A DNA stretch of 64,000 bases from the NCBI GenBank assembly GCA_913056185.1, contig CAJXLV010000001.1, forward strand, positions 62,001-126,000, given 5' to 3'. Made by a program: the position numbers and the translations under genes. A model generated the notes under the pieces. It did not search any database. It saw only the letters and a list, made by a program, of their open reading frames with translations, and was not told the origin of the DNA. The DNA is from an uncultured Bacteroidota bacterium (GTDB taxonomy: Bacteria; Bacteroidota; Rhodothermia; Rhodothermales; Salinibacteraceae). Positions 8,620-16,645 of the stretch are shown piece after piece (the stretch's first letter is position 1; the number at the start of each line of letters is the position of its first letter).

Positions 8620-8886
8620 TGGAAAGCGCAGCTCGGAAGAAAAGTGCAGCTCGGAAACGGTGAGACTGTGGGCCGTGTGCCGAAGGGCTCAGAGCCCTGC
8701 TTACGGCGCGTCGACAGGCCCCCCGGCACGGAAAGCGGGCACGTGCCGAGAAAACTCGTCAGCAAAAACGCCACTGCGGCAAGGCCCAGCACGAGGACCG
8801 TGGGGCCCCCGATGGCTCCGGCCATGTACCGCCCCCCACACCACGAGCGGGACCAGCGTGCGAAGGGCACGATCGAGAGAACCCAT
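8616..8886 (-). pseudogene. DUF2892 (YgaP-like) membrane protein, frameshifted in a G6 run
   Basis: Reading from the ATG at 8886 gives MGSLDRALRTLVPLVVWG; the matching second half, GRYMAGAIGGPTVLVLGLAA then FLLTSFLGTCPLSVP and STRRK, is in another frame. The join is a run of six C on the plus strand (8832-8837); five would restore one frame through a typical DUF2892 protein with two membrane segments and the FCPL-like TCPL motif. The restored frame ends at 8616, overlapping the start of the oxidoreductase gene (ATGA). Whether the extra base is real, phase-variable or a sequencing error cannot be told from this sequence. An intact DUF2892 paralogue is at 16283-16540. Confidence 0.8.
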
Positions 8887-8956
8887 CTTTTGCCTCGTAG
8901 CACACAGGGGCCGAAAAAAACGACCCGCTCGGGGGAGGAGGCGCATGGAGGACGCA

Positions 8957-8970
8957 AGTGAACGATCACT
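8957..8970. promoter_or_regulatory. TetR-type operator 1
   Basis: AGTGA-ACGA-TCACT, a perfect 5-bp inverted repeat with a 4-base centre, 71 bases upstream of the minus-strand DUF2892 start. The same half-sites recur at 9109-9122 and 10061-10074 around the tetR gene. Confidence 0.7.
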
Positions 8971-9103
8971 CGCAGGTAGAAAGCCGGTGCCCCCGAAAAG
9001 TTCGCCGCCCGCCAGCGCTTTTGGGAGCCTTGTTACGAGGAGAGGGGGCAGATATGAACTTTCAACGAACCCCTGAACCCCGCAGAAGGGCGGGCATACC
9101 ACA

Positions 9104-9127
9104 GTGTGAGTGATTACTCACTTACAC
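9104..9127. promoter_or_regulatory. TetR-type operator 2
   Basis: Core AGTGA-TTAC-TCACT at 9109-9122, extended to 10-base arms GTGTGAGTGA and TCACTTACAC that match at 9 of 10 positions. It lies 38 bases before the fmdB start. It is the longest of the three sites and probably the main autoregulatory one for fmdB-tetR. Confidence 0.75.
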
Positions 9128-9164
9128 CTCCGAACACACTCTCGCACATACCTCTTTCGCCGAT

Positions 9165-9392
9165 ATGCCCACATACGCCTATCGCCGCGAGGACGGCACC
9201 ACCTTTGAGATTCGACAGCGGATTACGGAAGATGCTCTCGACGAATGCCCCGAGACAGGTCAGTCCGTCGAACGCATCATTACCGGAAGCCCCGGGGTTC
9301 TTCTCGACTCGGACAACAGTACGGATCGTAGTACGGACCGCGGTTCGGAGGCCAACAATGCATCGTGCTGCGGGCCGATGTGTGGCCTTTAG
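9165..9392 (+). CDS. FmdB-family small protein
   Basis: 75 residues starting MPTYAYRREDGTTFEIRQ, the FmdB/CxxC_CXXC_SSSS start. The family normally carries a zinc ribbon of two CxxC pairs; here the first pair is missing (RREDG in place of CxxCG), the second is only CPETG, and a cysteine-rich tail ASCCGPMCGL ends the protein. Zinc binding in the usual way is therefore doubtful. FmdB proteins are described as putative regulatory proteins with no settled function. The gene sits 46 bases before tetR and behind operator 2, so it is probably cotranscribed with the regulator. Confidence 0.75.
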   Translation: MPTYAYRREDGTTFEIRQRITEDALDECPETGQSVERIITGSPGVLLDSDNSTDRSTDRGSEANNASCCGPMCGL

Positions 9393-9438
9393 AAGATACG
9401 GCTTTTAGCCCTGTCCATTTTCTTACCGCCTCATTCTC

Positions 9439-10002
9439 ATGACCAAGCGAGACGCCATCTGCGAGACGGCCCTCACGCTCTTTGCTGAGAAGGGCATTGA
9501 GGCCACCACCACTCGCGAGATTGCCGAGAAGGCCGGCGCGGCCGAAGGCACCCTGTACCGGCATTTCGACAGCAAGGACGACCTCGCCCGCTGGCTCTAT
9601 CAGCGCTGCACGCGTCGACTCGAGGCGTCGCTCGTAGAGGCCACAGCGGACACGACGACCCCGGCCCAACGGCTGGAGGCACTCGTTCGGGGGGTGTTCG
9701 AGTTTTATGCCTCGAAGCCGGCGTCTTGCACCTACCTTCTTTCCTCCCGGCAGTCGGGCCTTGGAGGAGAGGACGAGGGAGAAAGCGCGCCGCCTCCTCT
9801 CCGCCTCTTCACCGACGCCCTGGAAAACGGCATCGCGCAAGGCACCTTCCGCAACACCTCGGCCTCCCTCGTCGCAGGATGGATTCTCGCAATGGTACAG
9901 CAGACCGTCCGCTCGCTCAAGGCCGATGCCCTGCCCATGGGCTCGCAGGTCGCCATCGACCGCACGGTCGACGCGTCCCTTCGCCTGGCCGCGTCGGCCT
10001 AA
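9439..10002 (+). CDS. TetR/AcrR family transcriptional regulator
   Basis: 187 residues. The N-terminal 50 residues are a TetR helix-turn-helix: ALTLFAEKGIEATTTREIAE, KAGAAEGTLYRHFDSKDDL. The C-terminal two thirds is helical and variable and should bind a ligand. It is followed 40 bases later by the tolC-MFP-RND efflux operon, the classic arrangement in which such a regulator represses a pump. Three copies of AGTGA-N4-TCACT surround it (8957, 9109, 10061), so it probably controls itself, the pump and the opposite-strand DUF2892/oxidoreductase operon. The inducer is unknown. Confidence 0.9.
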   Translation: MTKRDAICETALTLFAEKGIEATTTREIAEKAGAAEGTLYRHFDSKDDLARWLYQRCTRRLEASLVEATADTTTPAQRLEALVRGVFEFYASKPASCTYLLSSRQSGLGGEDEGESAPPPLRLFTDALENGIAQGTFRNTSASLVAGWILAMVQQTVRSLKADALPMGSQVAIDRTVDASLRLAASA

Positions 10003-10042
10003 TCTGCCGATCCTCCTTTTCGCAAACCGCCCTTCTGCTTTT

Positions 10043-11455
10043 ATGCGCCCCCCGATTGTGAGTGAACAATCACTTTTAGCGCGGCGCTCGTGTGCGCTGC
10101 TCACTGCCCTGCTCGTGCTGGGTGGGGCCTGGGTCCTGCCCGCTCCTGCGCAGACGCAGCCTGCCCCTTCGCTTCGCGCGGACACGACGGCCGTGCTCTC
10201 CCTTTCGGTGGACGACGCCCTGCGCCGGGCCCAGTCGCAGAGCTTTCCCGTCCGCTCCGCCGAGGCCCAGCGCCGCGCCGCCACGGCGCGCAAGCGCCAG
10301 TCGCTCGGGGTCTTCCTGCCCCAGGTCACCGCCCGGGAGCAGGCCCTCTTTACCACCGATCCCGTGAACGCCTTCGGCAGCACGCTGCGGCAGGAACGCT
10401 TCACGCAGGCGGACTTTGCGATCGATGCGCTCAACACTCCGGACCGGGTGGACCTCTACGGGACGCAGCTGGAGGTGCGGCAGCCCATTTTGAACCTGGA
10501 TGGCCTCTTCGAGCGTCGCGCCGCCGCCGATGCTGCGCGGGCCGCCGGCTACCGGGCCGAGCGCACCGAGGCGGTGGTGTCGTTTCGGGTGAAGAAGGGG
10601 TACTACGGACTGCTATTGGCAGAGCGGCAGGTCGGGGTGATCGATTCGGCCCTCGCCGCCGCCCGCGCCAACCGCGACCAGGCGCAGGCGCTTTTTGACG
10701 AGGGCATCATCAACCGGGCCGACCGGTTGGCCGCGGAGGTGCGCGTCTCGGAGCTGGAGAGCCAGCGCACCGAGGCGATGGCGCGGCGCGAGAACGCGGC
10801 CGATCAGCTGCGCTTCCTCATTGGCGTGGAGGAGGACGTGCGCATTGCGCCCACCGACTCGTTGGTGCGCGAGCCCGCGTCGGTCGGGCGCGTGTCGCTG
10901 CGGGCCGTCAACCAGCGCCGCTCCGACATGCGCGCCCTGCGGGCCCGGGCCGACGCCGCCCGTGAACAGACGCGATCGCGCTGGCTCGCCTTCGTGCCCA
11001 CCCTCAACGCCCAGGGCACGGCCGGCTGGTACGACGACACCCCCTTTGGCACCAATGGGCAGAGCTGGACGGCCGGCGTGTCGCTCTCGTGGAGCCTGTT
11101 CGAGGGCTTTCAGCAAATTGGGCGCGCGCAGGAGGCCGAGGCCAAGCAGCAGCGTGCCCAGGTGGCCCTGGAGCAGCAGGCCCTCCAGAACGAAGTCGAA
11201 CTCAGTGAAGCGCGGCGCGACCTGGAGTCGGCCCGCACTCGCATCACCCAGGCGCGGCGCGCCGTGGAGCAGGCGGAAGAGAGCCTGCGCATCCGGTCGG
11301 ACCGCTACGCCGAAGGGCTGGCCCGCACCACCGACCTGTTGCAGGCCGAGGCCACCCTTGCCGAACGGCGCCTCGCCTACCTCCGCGCCCTCTACCAGCA
11401 CAACGTCGCCGTCTACCGCCTCGAGCTGCTCACCGAGCAGTCGATGACCCGATAG
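10043..11455 (+). CDS. TolC-family outer membrane efflux protein
   Basis: 470 residues. The start at 10043 gives a signal peptide (SCALLTALLVLGG to PAPAQ, about residues 16-38); the frame stays open further upstream but overlaps tetR. Two OEP repeats follow, each with a long coiled-coil: LSVDDALRRAQSQSFPVRSA near residue 57, VKKGYYGLLLAERQVGVIDS, and in the second half LSWSLFEGFQQIGRAQEAEA. The protein would form the outer-membrane channel of the tripartite pump with the two following genes. Operator 3 covers codons 7-11, an unusual position inside the coding start. The membrane-fusion gene follows after about 50 bases. Confidence 0.9.
   Translation: MRPPIVSEQSLLARRSCALLTALLVLGGAWVLPAPAQTQPAPSLRADTTAVLSLSVDDALRRAQSQSFPVRSAEAQRRAATARKRQSLGVFLPQVTAREQALFTTDPVNAFGSTLRQERFTQADFAIDALNTPDRVDLYGTQLEVRQPILNLDGLFERRAAADAARAAGYRAERTEAVVSFRVKKGYYGLLLAERQVGVIDSALAAARANRDQAQALFDEGIINRADRLAAEVRVSELESQRTEAMARRENAADQLRFLIGVEEDVRIAPTDSLVREPASVGRVSLRAVNQRRSDMRALRARADAAREQTRSRWLAFVPTLNAQGTAGWYDDTPFGTNGQSWTAGVSLSWSLFEGFQQIGRAQEAEAKQQRAQVALEQQALQNEVELSEARRDLESARTRITQARRAVEQAEESLRIRSDRYAEGLARTTDLLQAEATLAERRLAYLRALYQHNVAVYRLELLTEQSMTR
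10061..10074. promoter_or_regulatory. TetR-type operator 3, inside the tolC start
   Basis: AGTGA-ACAA-TCACT, the third copy of the palindrome. It lies 18 bases inside the tolC coding start. A promoter must then overlap the end of tetR, with the operator acting as a downstream block, unless translation begins further downstream. Confidence 0.7.
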
Positions 11456-11503
11456 CCCTCCTTCCGTCTCCCCATGCCTGTGCACAATCCCTTTCCCGCA
11501 TCC

Positions 11504-12595
11504 ATGACTGCCCGCCTTTCCTTCGCCCTTCCCCTGATGCTGGCCGCCCTCGTCTCCGCGTGCGGCGGCGAGCCCCCCGCCCCGCCTGCCGACGAACTGG
11601 ACCCGGTGTCCGTAGAGACGGCGACCGCCACCGCCACGTCGGCGGCCCAGGCCGGCCGCTACAGCGGCACCATTCAGGGCACGCGCCGGGTGCCGCTCGC
11701 CACCAAAATGATGGGCACCGTCACGGAGCTCACGGTGGAGGAAGGCGACCGCGTGCAGCAGGGCGAGACGCTCGCCCGCATCCGCAGCCAGAACGTGCAG
11801 GCCCAGCGCCGCCAGGTACAGGCCCGCCTGCGCGAGGCCCGCGCCGCCCGCGACAACGCCGAGACGCAATTCAACCGCATCAAGGCGCTTCGCGAGAAGG
11901 ACAGCGCCACCGAACAGGAATTTGACAACGCCCAGACCGCCTACGAGCGGGCGCAGGCGCAGGTGGAGGCCCTCGAAAGCCGCCTTGCGGAGACCGAGGA
12001 CATGCTCACCTACGCGACCCTGGACGCCCCCATCAACGGCTACGTGGTGGAGAAGCGCTCGGAGGAAGGAGCCCTGGCGGCTCCCGGGCGGCCGCTGCTG
12101 GTTGTGGAGACGCTTGACGACCTGAAGGCCGTGGTGCAGGTGCCCGCGGAGGACGTCAACCGCTTCGCCGTCGGCGACAGCGCGACCGTCCTGATCGGTG
12201 CGGCCGGCAACGTGCAGCGCCGGGGCGTGGTCACGCAGGTGAACCCGTCCGGCAACGCCGTCAGCCGCCAGTTCACCGTGCAGGTGCGCCTTCCGCGCAT
12301 CGATTCGGACGAGGCGCCCGGCGCCACCGCCATCAAATCCGGCATGTACGCCGAGGTGCGGCACCAGACCGGCACCCGCTCGGCGCTCATGGTGCCCGAG
12401 ACGGCCCTCATTGAGCGGGGCCAGCTCACCGGCCTCTACGCCGTGAGTCGCGGCACCGCCCGCCTCCGCTGGGTACGCACCGGCACGCAGGAGGGACGCC
12501 GCGTGGAGGTGCTCTCGGGCCTGCGCCCGGGCGAGACCTACGTCGTAGACGCCACGCCCCGCATCGCAGACGGCCAGCCGGTTCGCTCGCAGTAG
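11504..12595 (+). CDS. RND periplasmic adaptor (membrane fusion) lipoprotein
   Basis: 363 residues from the ATG at 11504, which gives the clean lipoprotein signal SFALPLMLAALVSAC; another in-frame ATG is at 11474. Order of domains: lipoyl half (GTVTELTVEEGDRVQQGETL near residue 65), a helical hairpin rich in Arg/Glu/Gln (residues 90-165), the second lipoyl half (ATLDAPINGYVVEKRSEEGA), a beta barrel and a membrane-proximal domain ending LSGLRPGETYVVDA. This is the HlyD/AcrA-type adaptor joining the inner-membrane pump to TolC. It is the middle gene of the three-gene efflux operon, 54 bases before the pump gene. Confidence 0.92.
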   Translation: MTARLSFALPLMLAALVSACGGEPPAPPADELDPVSVETATATATSAAQAGRYSGTIQGTRRVPLATKMMGTVTELTVEEGDRVQQGETLARIRSQNVQAQRRQVQARLREARAARDNAETQFNRIKALREKDSATEQEFDNAQTAYERAQAQVEALESRLAETEDMLTYATLDAPINGYVVEKRSEEGALAAPGRPLLVVETLDDLKAVVQVPAEDVNRFAVGDSATVLIGAAGNVQRRGVVTQVNPSGNAVSRQFTVQVRLPRIDSDEAPGATAIKSGMYAEVRHQTGTRSALMVPETALIERGQLTGLYAVSRGTARLRWVRTGTQEGRRVEVLSGLRPGETYVVDATPRIADGQPVRSQ

Positions 12596-12649
12596 CCCCC
12601 GTCTCCCCTTCAGCGCCGCCCTTTTCCGCACAGCTTTTCGCACGTTCCT

Positions 12650-15600
12650 ATGGCTACCGCCTCTGGCATCGCGGGCCGCATCGCCCGCGGATTTATCAAT
12701 AGCAAGCTCACCCCGCTGCTCATGGCCGCCTTCCTCGGCATCGGGCTCTACAGCGCCTGGATGACGCCGAAGGAGGAGGACCCGCAGATTGAGGTTCCCA
12801 TGGTCGATATTGGCGTGCGCTACCCGGGCGCCACCCCGGAGGAGGTCAAAAGCCGCGTGGCGCAGCCCCTGGAGCGCATCGCCTCCAACATTCAGGGCGT
12901 CGAGTACGTCTACTCCACGTCGCTGCCCGGGCGGGCCATGGTGTCGGTGCGCTACTACGTGGGCGAGGACCCCGAGCGGAGCATGGTGAAGCTGTACGAG
13001 GAGATTCTCAAGAACATGGACCAGATGCCCGAGCGGGCCAGTCCGCCCCTGCTCAAGAGCCGCTCGGTGGACGACGTGCCGGTTCTCACGCTCACGCTCC
13101 ACAGCGACACCACGGGCGGCTACCAGTTGCGGCGGCTGGGGGAAGAGATGGCCTCGGACCTGAAGAAAACCGACGGGGTGGCGGACGTAGAGGTGCACGG
13201 GGGGCGCTCCCGCCAGGTCCGCGTCACGCTTCAGCCGAGCCGGGTGGCCGCCTATCAGCTGGACCCGCCCGCCATTGCGCGCCAGCTGCAGGCCGCCAAC
13301 CAGCAGACCGACGCGGGGACGTTTGAGCGGCAAGACACGTCGTACCTCGTGGAGACGGGGGGCTTTCTCACCTCCGCGGACGCGGTGCGCAATCTTGTGG
13401 TAGGGATGCACCGCGGCAGTCCGGTGTACCTGAAGCAGGTGGCCACGGTGACCGACGGCCCCGAGGAGCCGGACAAGTACGTCTCGTTCGGGTACGGCGC
13501 GGGGCACCACGCGGAGGATGCCGCGGCCTCGGGCCTGCAGCCCGCCGTTACGGTCTCTGTGGCCAAGCGCAGTGGGCGCGACGCCATGACCATTGCCGAA
13601 CGCTCGCTCACCAAGCTGGAGAGCCTCCAGAAAACGCTGATTCCCGAGAGCGTAGAGGTGACCACGACTCGCAACTACGGCCTTACGGCCTCGGAGAAGG
13701 TGAGCGAACTGCTGCTGCACCTGCTCGCCGCCATCCTGGCCGTCACCTTCGTGGTCAGCCTGGCCATGGGCTGGCGCGGCGGGCTCGTGGTGTTTCTCTC
13801 GGTGCCCATTAGCTTCGCGCTGACGCTGTTCGTCTACTACTTCTTTGGCTACACGCTGAACCGCATCACCCTCTTCGCGCTCATCTTCGTGACGGGGATT
13901 GTGGTGGACGACTCCATCATCGTGGCGGAGAACATTGAGCGGCACTTTCAGATGGGGCGGCTGCCCAAGCTGCAGTCGGCCCTGGCGGCGGTGGACGAGG
14001 TGGGCAACCCCACCATCCTGGCCACCCTCACGGTCATTGCCGCCGTGCTGCCGATGGCGTTCGTCTCGGGCCTCATGGGCCCGTACATGAGCCCCATGCC
14101 CATCGGGGCGTCGGTGGCCATGGGCTTTTCATTGGTCGTGGCGCTCGTCATCACGCCCTACCTGGCGTTCCGGCTCATCGCCTCGGGCGAGGACGACGAG
14201 GAGAACGGGGAGGAGTACAGCCTCGAGAACACGCTCATCTATCGCGCCTATGCCGCCACCATCGAGCCGCTGCTCGACAGCCCCTGGAAGCGGTGGACCT
14301 TTATCGGCGGCACCACGGTGCTGCTCCTCGGGTCCGTATCGCTCTTCTACTTCCGCGTGGTCACGGTGAAGATGCTGCCGTTCGACGACAAGAACGAGTT
14401 CCAGGTCATCGTGAACATGCCGGAGGGCACGCCGCTGGAGCGCACCAACGCCACGCTGCGCGACCTCTCGGCCTACCTGATGGACCGGCCCGTGGTGACC
14501 GACGTGCAGACGTACGCCGGCGACGCGGCCCCGGTCAACCTGAACGGCCTCGTGCGCCACTACGACATGCGCTCGGCCCCGCACCAGGGCGACATTCAGG
14601 TGAACCTGCGCGCCGCCCACCACCGCACCCGCCAGAGCCACGCCATCGCCAAGTCGATGCGCGACTCCCTACAGGCGATTGGCGACGAGCACAACGCCGT
14701 CGTCAAGATCGCCGAGGTGCCGCCCGGGCCGCCCGTCCGCGCCACGCTCGTGGCCGAGATCTACGGGCCGGACGTGGAGACGCAGCGCGCCCTGGCCGAC
14801 AGTGTGCGGCAGGCCTTCGAGGCCACCGAGGGGGTGGTGGACGTGGACTGGCGCGTAGAGGCCGACCAGACGAAGTACACCTTCGAGGTGAACAAAGAAA
14901 AAGCCATGCGCGCCGGGGTGCCCACCGCCCGCATCACCAAAACCATGCGCATGGCCCTCGACGGGCAGGACGTGACGACCCTCCATCAACCGGATGAGCG
15001 CTCCCCCGTGGGCGTGCATCTGCGGCTGGGACAGGATCACCGCTCCAGCCTGGCCGACCTGAAGAACGTGCACGTGCAGTCGCAGTCCGGCGCGGCCCTC
15101 CCCGTCGCGGACCTCGTGACGGTGAAGAAGGGCGTGCGCGACAAGCAGATCGACCGCAAGAACCAGCAGCGCGTCATCTACGTGCTCGGCAACGTGGCCG
15201 GGGCCATCGAGAGCCCGGTCTACGGCATGCTCGACATGCAGGAGCGCCTCGACGCGATCGACGCCCCGCCCGGCTACTCGTTCAACCAGCTCTACACCGC
15301 GCAGCCCCAAACCGATACCGACTACGCGCTGAAGTGGGACGGTGAGTGGCGCATTACCTACAAGGTGTTTCGCGACCTGGGCATTGCGTTCGCGGCCGTA
15401 CTGCTGATCATCTATATCCTCATCGTGGGGTGGTTTCAGGACCTTACGGTGCCGCTGGTGATGATGGTGGCCATCCCGCTGTCGCTCATCGGCATTGTGG
15501 TGGGCCACTGGCTCCTGGATGCCTTCTTCACCGCCACCTCCATGATCGGGTTCATTGCGTTAGCCGGCATTATGGTGCGCAACTCGGTCTTGTTAATTGA

Positions 15601-15877
15601 CTTTGTCAACATCCGGCTCGACGACGGGGCGCCCCTGCGGCAAGCGGTCATTGAGGCCGGGGCGGTGCGCACGCGCCCCATTCTGCTGACGGCCGGAACG
15701 GTCGTGATCGGGGCGTCGGTGATTCTCTTCGACCCGATCTTCCAGGGGCTGGCCATCTCCCTGATCGGGGGCGCCATCGCGTCTACGGCGCTCACGCTCC
15801 TGATCGTGCCGCTCATTCACTACATGATCGAGCGGCGCCTGCTCGACGACCCGGCCACCGGGGACGCCTCCGCATAA
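12650..15877 (+). CDS. RND efflux pump, inner membrane permease (AcrB family)
   Basis: 1075 residues, the normal RND length. Twelve membrane segments in two halves with two large periplasmic loops; early block YPGATPEEVKSRVAQPLERI; TM4 carries the paired acidic residues in GIVVDDSIIVAENIERHF that relay protons. The second half ends in ALAGIMVRNSVLLIDFVNIR and APLRQAVIEAGAVRTRPILL. It exchanges protons for an exported substrate. The substrate cannot be read from sequence. Neighbouring DUF2892, PII-like and sulfur genes hint at a reactive-sulfur or metal context, which is inference only. Confidence 0.93.
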   Translation: MATASGIAGRIARGFINSKLTPLLMAAFLGIGLYSAWMTPKEEDPQIEVPMVDIGVRYPGATPEEVKSRVAQPLERIASNIQGVEYVYSTSLPGRAMVSVRYYVGEDPERSMVKLYEEILKNMDQMPERASPPLLKSRSVDDVPVLTLTLHSDTTGGYQLRRLGEEMASDLKKTDGVADVEVHGGRSRQVRVTLQPSRVAAYQLDPPAIARQLQAANQQTDAGTFERQDTSYLVETGGFLTSADAVRNLVVGMHRGSPVYLKQVATVTDGPEEPDKYVSFGYGAGHHAEDAAASGLQPAVTVSVAKRSGRDAMTIAERSLTKLESLQKTLIPESVEVTTTRNYGLTASEKVSELLLHLLAAILAVTFVVSLAMGWRGGLVVFLSVPISFALTLFVYYFFGYTLNRITLFALIFVTGIVVDDSIIVAENIERHFQMGRLPKLQSALAAVDEVGNPTILATLTVIAAVLPMAFVSGLMGPYMSPMPIGASVAMGFSLVVALVITPYLAFRLIASGEDDEENGEEYSLENTLIYRAYAATIEPLLDSPWKRWTFIGGTTVLLLGSVSLFYFRVVTVKMLPFDDKNEFQVIVNMPEGTPLERTNATLRDLSAYLMDRPVVTDVQTYAGDAAPVNLNGLVRHYDMRSAPHQGDIQVNLRAAHHRTRQSHAIAKSMRDSLQAIGDEHNAVVKIAEVPPGPPVRATLVAEIYGPDVETQRALADSVRQAFEATEGVVDVDWRVEADQTKYTFEVNKEKAMRAGVPTARITKTMRMALDGQDVTTLHQPDERSPVGVHLRLGQDHRSSLADLKNVHVQSQSGAALPVADLVTVKKGVRDKQIDRKNQQRVIYVLGNVAGAIESPVYGMLDMQERLDAIDAPPGYSFNQLYTAQPQTDTDYALKWDGEWRITYKVFRDLGIAFAAVLLIIYILIVGWFQDLTVPLVMMVAIPLSLIGIVVGHWLLDAFFTATSMIGFIALAGIMVRNSVLLIDFVNIRLDDGAPLRQAVIEAGAVRTRPILLTAGTVVIGASVILFDPIFQGLAISLIGGAIASTALTLLIVPLIHYMIERRLLDDPATGDASA

Positions 15878-15921
15878 CCGCTGGCCCTCACTGCTTCCTG
15901 GACTGACTCTTCGCCCTCCCC

Positions 15922-16236
15922 ATGAAACTCGTCGCCATCATGAGCCTCGATACCTACCGCAGCGACCTGCATGCGCTGCTGCGGGAGCGCAAGATCGAGG
16001 TCTTCAGCGAACTCGACATCGAAGGCTACCACCAGGCGTCCAACGGCGGCGAGGTGAATCCCTCGCCCGGCTGGTTCCGCGGCGGCACCCCGCCCACCGA
16101 CTCGACGCTCACGTGGGCCTTTCTCGACAACGACCAGGCCGCGCAGCTCCTCGACGCCATCGGCGATTTCAACGAACGCCGCGACCTGGAGCGCCCCGTC
16201 CGCGCCTTTCAGATGAGCGTGGACCGGGCGGTGTAG
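15922..16236 (+). CDS. Small PII-like (ferredoxin-like fold) protein
   Basis: 104 residues starting MKLVAIMSLDTYRSDLHALL, the beta-alpha start common in PII-related proteins, followed by KIEVFSELDIEGYHQ and ending in a helix and strand (RRDLERPVRAFQMSVD). Similar short proteins lie behind RND pumps of the Cus/Acr type and are thought to bind small ligands or metals. It is 44 bases downstream of the RND gene and so probably part of the efflux operon. It lacks the long T-loop of true GlnB, so a nitrogen role is unlikely. Confidence 0.6.
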   Translation: MKLVAIMSLDTYRSDLHALLRERKIEVFSELDIEGYHQASNGGEVNPSPGWFRGGTPPTDSTLTWAFLDNDQAAQLLDAIGDFNERRDLERPVRAFQMSVDRAV

Positions 16237-16282
16237 CTGCCCTCCCTTTTTCGTTCTCCCCCTCACTGCTCCTCTCCTCGTC

Positions 16283-16540
16283 ATGGCCACGACTGCAAAC
16301 CCTACGACCTCAACCGACTCTCCCGACGAACCGACGACGGGCGTTTGCCGCGTCCCTTCCCCGCAAGAAAAGCTCGTGCGCGTGCTCGCCGGCACCGTCT
16401 CGCTGACCGGCCTGGGCCTTGGCTTCTTCGTGAGCCCCTGGTGGTACCTCCTCACGGTCTTTGCCGGACTTAATGTCATCCAGAGTGCCTTCACGGGCTT
16501 CTGCCCGCCGGAAATTGTGTACCGCTGGCTCAACCGGTAG
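16283..16540 (+). CDS. DUF2892 (YgaP transmembrane-domain-like) protein
   Basis: 85 residues. After a soluble 30-residue start come two membrane segments: VRVLAGTVSLTGLGLGFFVS and WWYLLTVFAGLNVIQSAFTG, then the family motif FCPPEIVYRWL. In YgaP this module anchors a rhodanese domain to the inner membrane; here it is alone. It lies 46 bases after the PII-like gene and is probably the last gene of the TetR-controlled operon. It is an intact relative of the frameshifted DUF2892 gene at 8616-8886, so both arms of the TetR regulon encode this domain. Confidence 0.85.
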   Translation: MATTANPTTSTDSPDEPTTGVCRVPSPQEKLVRVLAGTVSLTGLGLGFFVSPWWYLLTVFAGLNVIQSAFTGFCPPEIVYRWLNR

Positions 16541-16569
16541 CACGGTGCGGGCAGGGCCGACATTCTGGT

Positions 16570-16589
16570 ACACAGTGCGTATGCTGTGT
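16570..16589. promoter_or_regulatory. Inverted repeat before the ZIP transporter
   Basis: ACACAG-N8-CTGTGT, a perfect 6-bp inverted repeat, 56 bases before the start codon of the ZIP gene. Position and symmetry fit an operator for a metal regulator, but no regulator gene is adjacent. Confidence 0.4.
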
Positions 16590-16645
16590 GGATACGGGCG
16601 GCGTGTCCGCCCGCTCGTTTCTATTGGCACGGCCCTGCCCGGCTC

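Noticed and set aside
9707-10042. tolC frame extended upstream into tetR
   Set aside because: The extension overlaps tetR and removes the signal peptide from the N-terminus.
10613-13945. Open frame of 1110 codons on the minus strand, over the tolC-MFP-RND genes
   Set aside because: It lies opposite three well-supported genes and its product is a His/Arg/Val-rich string without domains. High GC codon bias leaves the opposite strand open.
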